A stretch of DNA of 64,000 bases from Psychrobacter sp. Ps6 (GTDB taxonomy: Bacteria; Pseudomonadota; Gammaproteobacteria; Pseudomonadales; Moraxellaceae): contig NZ_JADQAI010000001.1 in the NCBI RefSeq assembly GCF_022129235.1, positions 124,001-188,000 of the forward strand, in the 5' to 3' direction. The first letter of the stretch is position 1. Every line of letters starts with the position of its first letter. This document shows, piece by piece, positions 1 through 8,414 of this stretch. The notes under the pieces were generated by a model. That model was not told the DNA's origin, made no database searches, and was given only the letters and a program-made list of their open reading frames with translations. The position numbers were made by a program, and so were the translations under genes.

Positions 1-709
1 CTTCGCTGATGTAGTTGGTTGGGAAGCCGCCACCTAGATTGATCATTTGTAGCTTGATGCCTTCTTCGTTCTTCATCCAGTCAAACATATACTTAACTTT
101 GGCTAACGCATCATCCCATGCCGCAACGTCTTTTTGCTGACTGCCAACGTGGAACGAAATACCATAAGGTACCAAGCCAAGCTCACGCGCTTGAATGAGC
201 AAATCAATAGCCATATTCGGGTGACAGCCAAACTTACGTGACAATGGCCATTCTGCTGTCTCTGACCCTTGTACCAATATGCGCACAAATACTTTAGAGC
301 CAGGTGCATGTTTGGCAATATTTTTTAGGTCTGCTTCTGAGTCGGTCGCGTACAGATCGATACCTTTTTCAAAGGCATACTTAACATGGTCGGCTTTTTT
401 GATGGTGTTACCATAAGAAATGCGCGATGGCTCAACGCCGCAATCAAGCACACGATCCAGCTCATAGATAGAGGCACAGTCAAAGTTAGAGCCAAGCTTT
501 GCCAGCAGATTGATTACTTCAACTGCAGGACTTGCCTTCATCGCATAATGCAGTTTGGCATTCGGAAACAGGCTGACCATCTCATGATACTTGGTCTCGA
601 TACGACTTAGGTCCACCACTAAAAACGGGGTCTCGCGACCTTCAGCAGCTTTGGTAAATTTCTGCCAGCTGGCAGGTTCAAAATATTGGTCAATTTTGAT
701 CATTGTCAT
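1..709 (-). CDS. Type III PLP-dependent decarboxylase, probably ornithine decarboxylase (partial, 3' end outside window)
   Basis: The N-terminal 236 or so residues of an alanine-racemase-fold (group IV) amino acid decarboxylase are visible; the frame stays open to the left edge of the window. The PLP-binding lysine is K58 in LHYAMKAS, HVGSQ is at about residues 187-191, and a GGGFPT glycine loop lies near residue 226; all are typical of ornithine/diaminopimelate decarboxylases. The length and the lack of a lysA-type N-terminus favour ornithine decarboxylase, which makes putrescine in the cytosol. Start ATG at 709 (AAAGG about nine bases upstream); an in-frame ATG at 703 is also possible. The substrate cannot be settled from the N-terminal half. 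Confidence 0.8.
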   Translation of the reverse strand, partial: MTMIKIDQYFEPASWQKFTKAAEGRETPFLVVDLSRIETKYHEMVSLFPNAKLHYAMKASPAVEVINLLAKLGSNFDCASIYELDRVLDCGVEPSRISYGNTIKKADHVKYAFEKGIDLYATDSEADLKNIAKHAPGSKVFVRILVQGSETAEWPLSRKFGCHPNMAIDLLIQARELGLVPYGISFHVGSQQKDVAAWDDALAKVKYMFDWMKNEEGIKLQMINLGGGFPTNYISE

Positions 710-754
710 AGTAGTAAACCTTTGGTGAGAACAGTATCTGCTAAAAATTGGCGC

Positions 755-791
755 CATATAGTGGATATCAGAGAGTAACATCCACTATATG
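755..791. repeat. 12-bp perfect inverted repeat between the decarboxylase gene and def
   Basis: CATATAGTGGAT at 755-766 and ATCCACTATATG at 780-791 are perfect inverted copies around a 13-base spacer. It sits just downstream of def and about 45-80 bases upstream of the decarboxylase start. On the minus strand the hairpin is followed after about ten bases by a short T-run, so it could be a weak terminator or 3' stabiliser for def, or an operator for the decarboxylase. Confidence 0.55.
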
Positions 792-816
792 CATCATTAT
801 GTAAAGGAGAAAGAGA

Positions 817-1371
817 TTAAGAATTGATCGGTTGTGGCTGCTGTTCAGCTGATGATGCGCCTTGCTTTTCGCGTATCTTGAGGACTTTGCGAACTTTATC
901 ACGAGCACGTGTCTGTTTCAAACGAGACAGGTAGTCGACGAATATCACGCCATTGAGATGATCCATTTCGTGTTGGATACAGACGGCAAGCAAGCCTTCT
1001 ACCACTTCGTCAATAACGTCGCCGTTCTCGTCTAGTGCCTCGATACGTACTTTATTAGGGCGCTCAACCTTGTCGTAGACATCTGGGACTGAAAGACAGC
1101 CTTCTTCGTACGATTGTTTTTCTTCTACCAATGGCGTGACTTTTGGGTTAATAAAGACTCTTGGCGCGTTTTTGTCTTCGGACAAATCCATCACGATTAG
1201 CTGAATATGACGATCGACTTGGCTTGCGGCAAGGCCAATACCTTGAGCATCATACATTGTCTCAATCATGTCTGAGATTAAGGTTTTGATTTCAGCAGTC
1301 ACTTCCTTGACTGGCTTGGCAATCGTGCGCAAGCGGGGATCTGGGTAACTTAAGATAGGGAGTAGTGCCAT
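817..1371 (-). CDS. def: Peptide deformylase
   Basis: This metalloenzyme removes the formyl group from the N-terminal methionine of nascent proteins in the cytosol. All three signature motifs are present: GIGLAASQ (44-51), EGCLS (90-94, with the metal-binding Cys92) and HEMDH (134-138, metal-binding histidines and catalytic Glu). A GTG at 1380 would add three residues, but ATG 1371 is preferred because GAGGTGAG ends a few bases upstream of it. The 184-residue length fits the family; the tail after the HEMDH helix is rich in charged residues and ends in Q, P and S. It is not next to fmt, its usual partner. Confidence 0.96.
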   Translation of the reverse strand: MALLPILSYPDPRLRTIAKPVKEVTAEIKTLISDMIETMYDAQGIGLAASQVDRHIQLIVMDLSEDKNAPRVFINPKVTPLVEEKQSYEEGCLSVPDVYDKVERPNKVRIEALDENGDVIDEVVEGLLAVCIQHEMDHLNGVIFVDYLSRLKQTRARDKVRKVLKIREKQGASSAEQQPQPINS

Positions 1372-1511
1372 AACGCTCACCTCAATGATAGGGACAAAAT
1401 AGGGTTGATATTATAAGATAAATGGGGACAAAAGTAATGCTTATCAATACTTTCCCGTCTATATCACTTCTCATGCATTCACAAATTAAAGATTGTGATA
1501 GATATCTGGAC

Positions 1512-1544
1512 AAAAAAAAGCCTCACTTAACGCAAGGCTTTTTT
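1512..1544 (-). terminator. Rho-independent terminator downstream of the GlsB-like gene
   Basis: A-rich stem AAAAGCCT pairs with AGGCTTTT around a short loop, with A/T runs on both sides, so it can work in both directions. It lies just 3' of the minus-strand gene ending at 1569. Confidence 0.75.
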
Positions 1545-1568
1545 GTAGATATTCTATCTGATTAGCCA

Positions 1569-1823
1569 TTATGCACGGCGTTTGTTTACAATCATTTCAT
1601 ACAAGAATAGCAAAATGATAGCACCGATGACCGAGAAAATAAGACCAGTGAAACCGCCATCTGCATTGATACCGATTAAACTCGCTAGGAAGCCACCTAA
1701 CATGGCACCGACGATACCCAATACGATCGTCATGATCCAACCCATAGGGTCACTGCCTGGCTTAATAGCACGTGCCAATAAACCTGCAACCAAACCTACG
1801 ATAATCATCCAAATAAAGCTCAT
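1569..1823 (-). CDS. GlsB/YeaQ/YmgE family stress-response membrane protein
   Basis: An 84-residue, almost wholly hydrophobic protein with three predicted membrane helices and the glycine-rich pattern of the transglycosylase-associated family (VGLVAGLLARAI near the start, then a GIVGAMLGGFLA helix). Family members are small inner-membrane proteins linked to general stress responses; no enzymatic activity is established. AGGAGAAC lies directly upstream of the ATG, so the start is secure. It is monocistronic, with its own terminator downstream and an AT-rich spacer upstream. Confidence 0.88.
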   Translation of the reverse strand: MSFIWMIIVGLVAGLLARAIKPGSDPMGWIMTIVLGIVGAMLGGFLASLIGINADGGFTGLIFSVIGAIILLFLYEMIVNKRRA

Positions 1824-2184
1824 GTTGTTCTCCTAAATTATTAATATTTATAATATGTTGCTAATTTAATAACTCCATTGTAAAGGTTCCCCAAACGCAA
1901 GAGTAAGCAAAAAATGTTACCTGTGTAGGGCCTATGTGAGGAAAAAGTCAGATTTGCTATAACGTAGGTGCAATAGGTAAACGGGAGGTTACAAAGGTAG
2001 CCGTGGTGCTAACGAGCTGCTTATTAGCAGGCAAGCCGTGATAAGAGAATTGGTGTAAGAATAAAGGAAAGCGCATAAAAAAGCGCAGCTCGTCTATGAG
2101 ACAGCCACGCTTTTGTTTAATACTGATTTGTTGGACACTAATTGTTTAGATACTAAGTATAGAGTTTAGGGTTCAAACCATCGT
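1824..2184. other. Intergenic region between mpl and the GlsB-like gene
   Basis: It holds the presumed promoter of the minus-strand GlsB-like gene (AT-rich, 1830-1880) and the mpl terminator hairpin at 2079-2114. No credible coding frame was seen. Confidence 0.6.
2079..2114 (-). terminator. Terminator of mpl
   Basis: AAAAGCG pairs with CGCTTTT, and inside it GCT/AGC and GTCT/AGAC extend the stem around an ATG loop. Read on the minus strand the hairpin ends in a T-run, as expected 3' of mpl. Confidence 0.65.
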
Positions 2185-3672
2185 TTATTTATCGCGCAAT
2201 GCCGTTAACAGACGCTGATGAATTCCCTCAAAACCACCATTGGACATCACGACAATCGCATCACCTGTTTGAGCATGACTACTGATATGCTCGATAATAG
2301 TATCGACGCTAGACATTACTTGCTGGTTACCGATGGAGTTATTTGCCGCCGTGGCTTGTTCGATGACTTCTCTCAAGCCCCATTCTAGTCCCGCCGGCTC
2401 ATACCACAATGTATAGTCAGCGAGGGCAGCTGACTCAGCCAAGCTGTCTTGGTGAATGCCCATTTTCATCGTATTACTGCGTGGCTCAATAATCGCCCAA
2501 ATACGTCTGCCAGCCAGTTTCTTTTTGGCACCGTCTAATGTTGTGGTAATCGCAGTGGGGTGATGGGCAAAGTCATCAAAGACTAAGACATCGTTTACAT
2601 CACCGATCAACTCCATCCGGCGTTTGATACCAGCAAAAGCCGATAATGCGGCGCAAGCGGTAGAGATGCTAACACCGACATCATAAGCGGCCGCGATGGC
2701 AACCAAGGCATTGTTGACGTTATGAATACCACTCATGCCCCAATCAATGACGGCTGCTTCTTCGCCAGCAGCAAAACTGACTTTAAACTGACTGCCATCC
2801 TCGCGAATGAGTTCCGCTTGCCAGTCGCTATTGTCTTTAAGCGTACGGTCGTTTTTACTGGTATCAGACGCAGTGGTATCGATGACAGCGGTACGCCAAA
2901 TAGGGGTCCAAACGCCTTTTGCTAAAGTGTCTTCTAAGCTAATAGTTGCTGCAGGCATGATGATTTTTCCAGTGCTTGGAATCATACGTACCATATGATG
3001 AAACTGCGTTTGGATCGCATTCAAGTCAGCAAAAATATCAGCGTGATCAAATTCTAGGTTGTTCAAGATAGCGGTGCGCGGACGATAATGAACGAATTTT
3101 GATCGCTTATCAAAAAACGCAGAGTCGTACTCATCAGCTTCAATGACAAAATAACCAGAGGGGGCTGTCGTATCATCGTCAGTTTTTTCTGCCCCTAGAT
3201 AGCTGCTGTGTGCGAATACTTGCTGTAAGTGCTCATCAGTGGTATTGACCAGTGGCACACCGCCGATCAAAAACCCTGTATCGATACCAGCATAGTGCAG
3301 TATCCAAGCAAGCATGGTTGTCGTTGTTGTCTTACCATGAGTACCAGCAACCGCTATCACGTGGCGCGATTGCAATACTTGCTCTGACAAAAACTGCGGA
3401 CCTGACGTGTAGCGCAGCCCCGTATCTAGCATATACTCAATCACATCCATACCGCGCTTCATCGCATTACCAACAACGACTAAGTCTGGCGCTGGTTGCA
3501 AATGCTTTATGAGATAGCCTTCTTCGATAGTGACGCCCGCATTTTCAAGTTGGGTAGACATAGGAGGATATACGTTGGTATCTGAGCCAGTAACGGTATG
3601 CCCAAGTTCACGCGCCAATAATGCCAGCGAGCCCATAAAAGTACCACAAATACCAAGAATATGAATATGCAT
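2185..3672 (-). CDS. mpl: UDP-N-acetylmuramate:L-alanyl-gamma-D-glutamyl-meso-diaminopimelate ligase
   Basis: Murein-recycling ligase of the Mur family: it joins the recovered tripeptide to UDP-MurNAc in the cytosol. The N-terminal Rossmann part starts HIHILGICGTFMGS. The ATP-binding loop AGTHGKTT is at 109-116, and the central domain has FVIEADEYDSAF. The C-terminal part carries FDDFAHHPTAI and EPRSNTMK, the combination that marks Mpl rather than MurC. The length of 495 is slightly above the E. coli enzyme; an acidic insert near residues 155-170 accounts for some of this. The start is the first ATG of the conserved glycine motif. Confidence 0.95.
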   Translation of the reverse strand: MHIHILGICGTFMGSLALLARELGHTVTGSDTNVYPPMSTQLENAGVTIEEGYLIKHLQPAPDLVVVGNAMKRGMDVIEYMLDTGLRYTSGPQFLSEQVLQSRHVIAVAGTHGKTTTTTMLAWILHYAGIDTGFLIGGVPLVNTTDEHLQQVFAHSSYLGAEKTDDDTTAPSGYFVIEADEYDSAFFDKRSKFVHYRPRTAILNNLEFDHADIFADLNAIQTQFHHMVRMIPSTGKIIMPAATISLEDTLAKGVWTPIWRTAVIDTTASDTSKNDRTLKDNSDWQAELIREDGSQFKVSFAAGEEAAVIDWGMSGIHNVNNALVAIAAAYDVGVSISTACAALSAFAGIKRRMELIGDVNDVLVFDDFAHHPTAITTTLDGAKKKLAGRRIWAIIEPRSNTMKMGIHQDSLAESAALADYTLWYEPAGLEWGLREVIEQATAANNSIGNQQVMSSVDTIIEHISSHAQTGDAIVVMSNGGFEGIHQRLLTALRDK

Positions 3673-3834
3673 AGACGTTCCGTACGAGCTTGAATAAGTG
3701 AAATAGAGAGGGTAAAAATAAATTTTTGGATGCTGAGCTGTTATCAGTCGTGATCAACGTTTTAATCAGTCGTTGTCATGGCAGTTATCTGGCAGACAAG
3801 CGATCATTGTAAAGTAAACGCTGTTCGATGACCA

Positions 3835-3861
3835 ACAAAAAACGCCTAACAAGTAGGCGTT
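3835..3861 (-). terminator. Terminator downstream of the NlpE-like lipoprotein gene
   Basis: AACGCCTA pairs with TAGGCGTT around a five-base loop; the A-run at 3835-3842 gives a T-tract on the minus strand after the stem. It lies 50 bases past the lipoprotein stop. Confidence 0.75.
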
Positions 3862-3912
3862 ATCTAGCTGGTAAATGCTGTTTTATTTGACAGCTTACCA
3901 AGCACTTGCTGT

Positions 3913-4563
3913 CTATTTACGTGACAACGTATAGTCATTATTTAGGTTTTTTTGCTCATCCATCAAGATCAGATGATTGTCTTGAATATAATAAGACTCA
4001 ATATGTTTGTCTTCATATACAATGGTGATTTTGTCCTTATCTTGACGATAGACGCCAGACTCAAGCAACGGTGCGCGCTGCTGCTTAGCATCGTGGTAGG
4101 TGCTAGATTTTAATACAGAACCATCAGAAAATAGGTTCAAAGTGACATCGATACTATCGCAGTCGTCACAAGGCACCATACCACCATAATCACCCATTAG
4201 CGTGGCTTGTAGCGCACTACTATTCGATTCCGAGTGTATAGTAGAAGGGTGCATATGCCCCTCATTACTGGATTGGGCAGCAGCAATAAGCGATTGCCCT
4301 TCTGCAGATTCATTCGAACTGTCGTCAGGATTTGATTCAGACATACTGTCGCTTTCTATCTCTTCTGATGTGCTCTGCGGATCAGACTTTGCTGACGCAT
4401 CGACAAATGAAGCTTTGGTCCTCATGTCTTGATCAGAATTCGAGGAGGCGCTATCACAGCCTATCAATAGCACACAGAGTGGCACCGCTAATAATGACGG
4501 TCCCCAGCGTCTAATGACAGTAGATGTGGTAGAGCAAATAGGTGCAAGATATATCATGGTCAT
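3913..4563 (-). CDS. Putative outer-membrane lipoprotein with NlpE N-terminal-like domain
   Basis: The N-terminus has a hydrophobic signal with lipobox LIGC (Cys36), then a long Ser/Asp/Glu-rich linker (about 37-120), then a C-terminal domain that opens YGGMVPCDDCDSIDVTLNL. A YxGxLPCADCxG pattern followed by beta-strands is the mark of the copper-resistance/NlpE N-terminal family. NlpE in E. coli senses surface adhesion and lipoprotein stress through Cpx; that role is not shown here. The CxxC pair may be structural or bind metal. The start is uncertain: ATG 4563 or 4557 are both possible and the signal is then unusually long. It appears monocistronic. Confidence 0.7.
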   Translation of the reverse strand: MTMIYLAPICSTTSTVIRRWGPSLLAVPLCVLLIGCDSASSNSDQDMRTKASFVDASAKSDPQSTSEEIESDSMSESNPDDSSNESAEGQSLIAAAQSSNEGHMHPSTIHSESNSSALQATLMGDYGGMVPCDDCDSIDVTLNLFSDGSVLKSSTYHDAKQQRAPLLESGVYRQDKDKITIVYEDKHIESYYIQDNHLILMDEQKNLNNDYTLSRK

Positions 4564-5006
4564 ACCAAAACAGTTTTTTAAATAGTGTGTCTAAAAATCA
4601 CCCATGCTATCGGTAACATTAAGCAAATATCGTTACCAAAAACGCGAGACAATGGGTCGTATAAAATTTGTGATAATATAAATATTGGAATTTGAGAGCG
4701 TATCTGATTTTTGAAATATAGACAATTTATCGCTCAAAAGCGACGGAGCTCTCATAACTGCTCACTAAAACTACCCACTAAAAAAATAGGCTGTCTAAAG
4801 GTATCAAAGGGTTACAGATATATCTGTGGACTTTTTGTTGTGTTCAATATGCTCGGTATAGCAAAGTAAGCTCTATCGGTTTGTCTAACATAGGTAATAA
4901 GAGAGGTTTAACAGTCGCAGATAATAAAACAGACATTGCATAGCAGAGTATGAATGTCTGTTTAGAAAGAAATGATAACGGTAAAATATAAAGCGATTTT
5001 AATGAA
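4564..5006. other. Intergenic region upstream of the NlpE-like lipoprotein
   Basis: About 440 AT-rich bases with no credible ORF. The one visible element is a 14-base perfect palindrome, ACAGATATATCTGT, at 4814-4827. Confidence 0.5.
4814..4827. repeat. 14-bp palindrome, possible operator
   Basis: ACAGATATATCTGT is perfectly self-complementary. It lies between dsbB and the lipoprotein gene and could be a dimeric regulator site, although an AT-rich palindrome can arise by chance. Confidence 0.3.
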
Positions 5007-5537
5007 CTATCGAGCGATAGACTGATTGGTAATAGGTCGTACGATACGCCACAATATCACCCCATGCGCCACAAGAAGTACGCTAAAGAGAATCAATGAC
5101 AGCTCAGGGATACTAAGTCCGACAAACGTCCAATCGATAGAAGCACACTCACCAGAACCTGCAAATACTTCTTTGAACACTTGCAACATAGGCAAGGTAT
5201 CTAGCCAATAGTCCAAGCCTGGGCCGCATGACGGTACTTGATCAGCAGGTAGGTGCTGTAGCCAAACATGGCGTATAGCCACAGCAGTAGACCAGCCAAT
5301 ACCTGCCAAACTACCAAGCCATAATAGTAACTTCACCATTTTGGATTTTGGATTAAATAATGCTGATATCAGCGCAAAACCGCCCATCACTATTAGACCA
5401 ATACGCTGAAAAATACAGAGCGGGCAAGGGGAAAGCCCTAGATGACGCTGTAAATAAAACAGCGCAAAACTCATGCCTATTATGGCCATTATCACTAAAA
5501 ATATTTGCAAGTTACGGTAAGTGGTCAGCTGTCGCAT
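5007..5537 (-). CDS. dsbB: Disulfide bond formation protein B
   Basis: Inner-membrane quinone reductase that reoxidises periplasmic DsbA. Four hydrophobic helices are visible. The first periplasmic loop has C38-P-L-C41, the quinone-linked pair, and the second loop has C104 and C131, matching the two essential cysteine pairs of E. coli DsbB. The length of 176 is normal. It lies 52 bases downstream of gshA on the same strand, so the two thiol-redox genes may be co-transcribed. AAGAG lies about ten bases before the ATG, a weak ribosome binding site. Confidence 0.95.
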   Translation of the reverse strand: MRQLTTYRNLQIFLVIMAIIGMSFALFYLQRHLGLSPCPLCIFQRIGLIVMGGFALISALFNPKSKMVKLLLWLGSLAGIGWSTAVAIRHVWLQHLPADQVPSCGPGLDYWLDTLPMLQVFKEVFAGSGECASIDWTFVGLSIPELSLILFSVLLVAHGVILWRIVRPITNQSIAR

Positions 5538-5589
5538 GGTGCGTTACTCTTATGGTTTCATCTATACAGAGGTTAGGAGGCAGTCAGGT

Positions 5590-7173
5590 CTAGCGATACT
5601 GCTGTAAAAAGTCCATAAAGTCTTCTGTCTCAGCCAGTTCAATCTCAGCCTGCTGTAGGATGGACTTTTCTACCAATACTTCATATTTCGCTTGGGTATT
5701 TGGACTGAGGGTCTGCTGCAATAATGACTCGCGATGCTGCTGTGCCAACGTAAAGCCAAGCTGCCATAGACTACCTAAGCGTTGGCTATCAGAGTTCACT
5801 TGCGCGGAGATCGTCGACTCAGAGTGCCCTGCTTTGCCTTGCATTAGCGCGACTGCTGCACGGTATTCGTTACCACCGTAATGAGCGTCTAGCAATGCAG
5901 CAAGCGGCTGCATACGTTCTAAATGCTTGAGCATCCAGTCTTCAAGTGACTGCTCTTGACCGTTATTGATGATGTGCAAACCTTCACGGCGACCTTCATT
6001 GACCACACGCTCTAGGTTAATAGCGAGTGCCTCTTCTTCTTCAGGCAACAGATCAGGTGAATCGCTGAAGAGACAGTAGAGCGCCATCACTTCTAAGAAG
6101 CAAGCACTAGAGAGACGAATACCAACATCGCTATAAGGATCGAGATCAATCGCACGAAACTCAACATAAGCAATACCGCGACGCTCAAGCGCTTCGGTTG
6201 GTGTCTCACCACTCATCGCAATTTGCTTAGGACGGATAGGGCTATAGTATTCATTTTCTATCTGAAGGATATGGTTATTGATCTGAATTGGATTACCATC
6301 TTCATCTTCCAGACCAAGCTTGGCAAAGCTCTCATGCGGTGTTTGGATCGCGCGGCGTAGTCCAGCGACATACTCTGGCAAATAGTTATAACGAATATCT
6401 AGCTGCTCTTGCACGCTATTGGTGTAGCCAAGCTTGCCCATACGCAGACTGGTGGCAGTCGGTTTATAGTAGGTTGAATCGTTCAATAGCTCTAAGTCAT
6501 GCTCACGCCCAGCAACAAAACAAGGGCACACGCTTGGACTTGCACCCAATAAATACAACACAAGGCTGGTCAGTCGCTTAAAGTTGCGAATAAGCCCTAG
6601 GTATTTTTCGTTTTTGAACTCTGTTAGTGTCTGCTCTTGCGCCATTGGGGTTTGTGCTTGCCACGTTTCAAAGAGCGTATCACCAAAAGACAAGTTGTAA
6701 TGCAATCCTGCAATCGTCTGCATACGGCGACCATAACGGATACCAAGACCACTGCGATATAGGGTCTTTAGCTTGCCCGTATTAGAGCTACCATAATCAG
6801 CCAGTGGGATATCTTCATCTTTAGAAGACAACATGCAAGGCATTGATAGTGGCCACATCAGCTCGCCTTCCGGCATACCTTGATACACCAAGACATGCAA
6901 TTGGCGCAGCATATTGAGGGTTTCTTTTGGCGAAGCTTTTGGTTCGGTGATAAGCTCAAGTAGGCTTTCTGAATAATCGGTCGTGATAAAAGGATGGGTC
7001 AATTTTGATCCGAGTTTGGCTGGATGCGGTGTCTGTGCCAAAAAACCATCAGGCTTCACGCGCAGGCCTTCTTTTTCGATACCGCGGAGCATACCCGTTA
7101 AATGCTGGCTGTTAAACCAATTGGGAATGTCAAAATTAACAAAGCTACTCGCAAAATTACTCATAATAGTCAT
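5590..7173 (-). CDS. gshA: Glutamate-cysteine ligase
   Basis: Catalyses the first, rate-limiting step of glutathione synthesis (glutamate + cysteine + ATP) in the cytosol. The sequence follows the proteobacterial GshA family throughout: RGIEKEGLRV near the N-terminus (Glu-rich metal/ATP site), TDYSESLLELITEP, a GRRMQTIAGLHYNLSF segment, and YVEFRAIDLDPY in the second half. The length of 527 is typical. Two close in-frame ATGs (7173 and 7164) exist and neither has a clear Shine-Dalgarno sequence; the first is kept. dsbB follows at 52 bases. Confidence 0.96.
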   Translation of the reverse strand: MTIMSNFASSFVNFDIPNWFNSQHLTGMLRGIEKEGLRVKPDGFLAQTPHPAKLGSKLTHPFITTDYSESLLELITEPKASPKETLNMLRQLHVLVYQGMPEGELMWPLSMPCMLSSKDEDIPLADYGSSNTGKLKTLYRSGLGIRYGRRMQTIAGLHYNLSFGDTLFETWQAQTPMAQEQTLTEFKNEKYLGLIRNFKRLTSLVLYLLGASPSVCPCFVAGREHDLELLNDSTYYKPTATSLRMGKLGYTNSVQEQLDIRYNYLPEYVAGLRRAIQTPHESFAKLGLEDEDGNPIQINNHILQIENEYYSPIRPKQIAMSGETPTEALERRGIAYVEFRAIDLDPYSDVGIRLSSACFLEVMALYCLFSDSPDLLPEEEEALAINLERVVNEGRREGLHIINNGQEQSLEDWMLKHLERMQPLAALLDAHYGGNEYRAAVALMQGKAGHSESTISAQVNSDSQRLGSLWQLGFTLAQQHRESLLQQTLSPNTQAKYEVLVEKSILQQAEIELAETEDFMDFLQQYR

Positions 7174-7478
7174 CTATTGTTATTCATTATGGCGGATCAA
7201 AACACGATGGGCGTTTGTCCATAAAAGAGGTAAATGTTCGGTCAATAATCCCGTCAGTTTAGCTCAAAGCCGTGGTTAAAACCACGAACAATTACAAATA
7301 CGATAAGCTTTAGGCGAGCCGAATGGTCTAGATTTTACTTAATATTTTAAGTCAAATTCGTTAGCTAAAAAAAGCATCTACCCAAGAGATAGATGCTTTG
7401 ACGGTCATGCTCTAATCCATCAAACACAGTGCCAACGCACCATGGCATCATCCATACAGTAATGGCGTTGTCGTCAGT
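7174..7478. other. Intergenic region upstream of gshA
   Basis: About 300 bases holding the erpA terminator (7366-7399) and the presumed gshA promoter on the minus strand; no other structure was recognised. Confidence 0.5.
7366..7399 (-). terminator. Terminator of erpA
   Basis: AAAGCATCTA pairs perfectly with TAGATGCTTT around nine bases. An A-run before it becomes the U-tract on the minus strand. Confidence 0.8.
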
Positions 7479-7859
7479 TTAAATAGAAAATGATGAGCCA
7501 CAGCCGCAAGTGGTGGTTGCATTTGGGTTGGTCACGACAAAACGTGCGCCTTCTAACCCTTCAGTGTAGTCAACGGTCGACCCTTGCAAGTACTGATAGC
7601 TTAGTGAATCGACGACCAAGGTCACATCACCGTTGTCGAAATTGGCATCGTCTTCATTTAAGTCGTTGGCAAAGTTAAATCCGTAAGAGAACCCTGAACA
7701 GCCGCCACCCGTCACATAGACGCGTAGCATAAGCTCGCTATCACCTTCTTCTTCGCGCAGGCGGCGCACTTTTTGTGCCGCACTGTCGGTTAGGCTTAAT
7801 ACCGTAGGATCTACTGGCTGATTTGAGCTTGGATTAAATTGGTTGGCTGATTCGTTCAT
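7479..7859 (-). CDS. erpA: Iron-sulfur cluster insertion protein ErpA
   Basis: A-type Fe-S carrier that delivers clusters to apo-enzymes such as those of isoprenoid synthesis and respiration. The three cluster cysteines are Cys54 in [10 protein letters not shown] and Cys118/Cys120 in the C-terminal CGCGSSFSI, and [22 protein letters not shown] matches ErpA rather than IscA. A longer frame runs to 7913, but ATG 7859 is chosen because GAGGTAG lies just upstream and the resulting 126 residues fit the family. The first 20 or so residues are a polar extension. Confidence 0.95.
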   Translation of the reverse strand: MNESANQFNPSSNQPVDPTVLSLTDSAAQKVRRLREEEGDSELMLRVYVTGGGCSGFSYGFNFANDLNEDDANFDNGDVTLVVDSLSYQYLQGSTVDYTEGLEGARFVVTNPNATTTCGCGSSFSI

Positions 7860-8414
7860 ATCTACCTCAGTTGCTAGGATCAAATGCGGTCGTCGTCCTG
7901 TTTGGGTTTGCAATAAAATGATTGCAAATAAAGATACGCACGGCGTTTGATTTAATTGGGTGCTGTCGTTATGGCAAAGCTATTGGTGCATTATAAGCTG
8001 TTTGTGCAATATCAATACGGTGTTTGTGCTATCACAACACTTTATTAATGGTGAGCACTTATCTTTAGCAGTATATCATAATGGGGGTATTCGTTCGCTT
8101 GTCAAGAGTCATCGTCCTTACCAGAACTGATAAACCAAAACTTTTATAGCTATAAAGGCTGTACTCGTTATTTGTGCGAGAGTATATGGCTGCCAAAAGT
8201 CTTATGATAGTCATTCGTATCGATAGGCTGATAAGGATTATATAATCTAGGGTTATTGGTATAAATACTTAATTTTAAAACACTTCGTTTTGAAATAGTT
8301 ATTTAATTGTTTGCCTATGTGGCAAGCGTTTGAAATAATAGCCGCCAGTTGGCATACCCTATGTGTGTTTCTTATTGCCCCATATTTATATTATTGCTGA
8401 GATGAAGAAATTAT
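7860..8414. other. Divergent intergenic region between erpA and yheS
   Basis: About 550 AT-rich bases that must carry promoters for both divergent genes. No ORF, regulatory RNA or strong operator was recognised. Confidence 0.5.
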
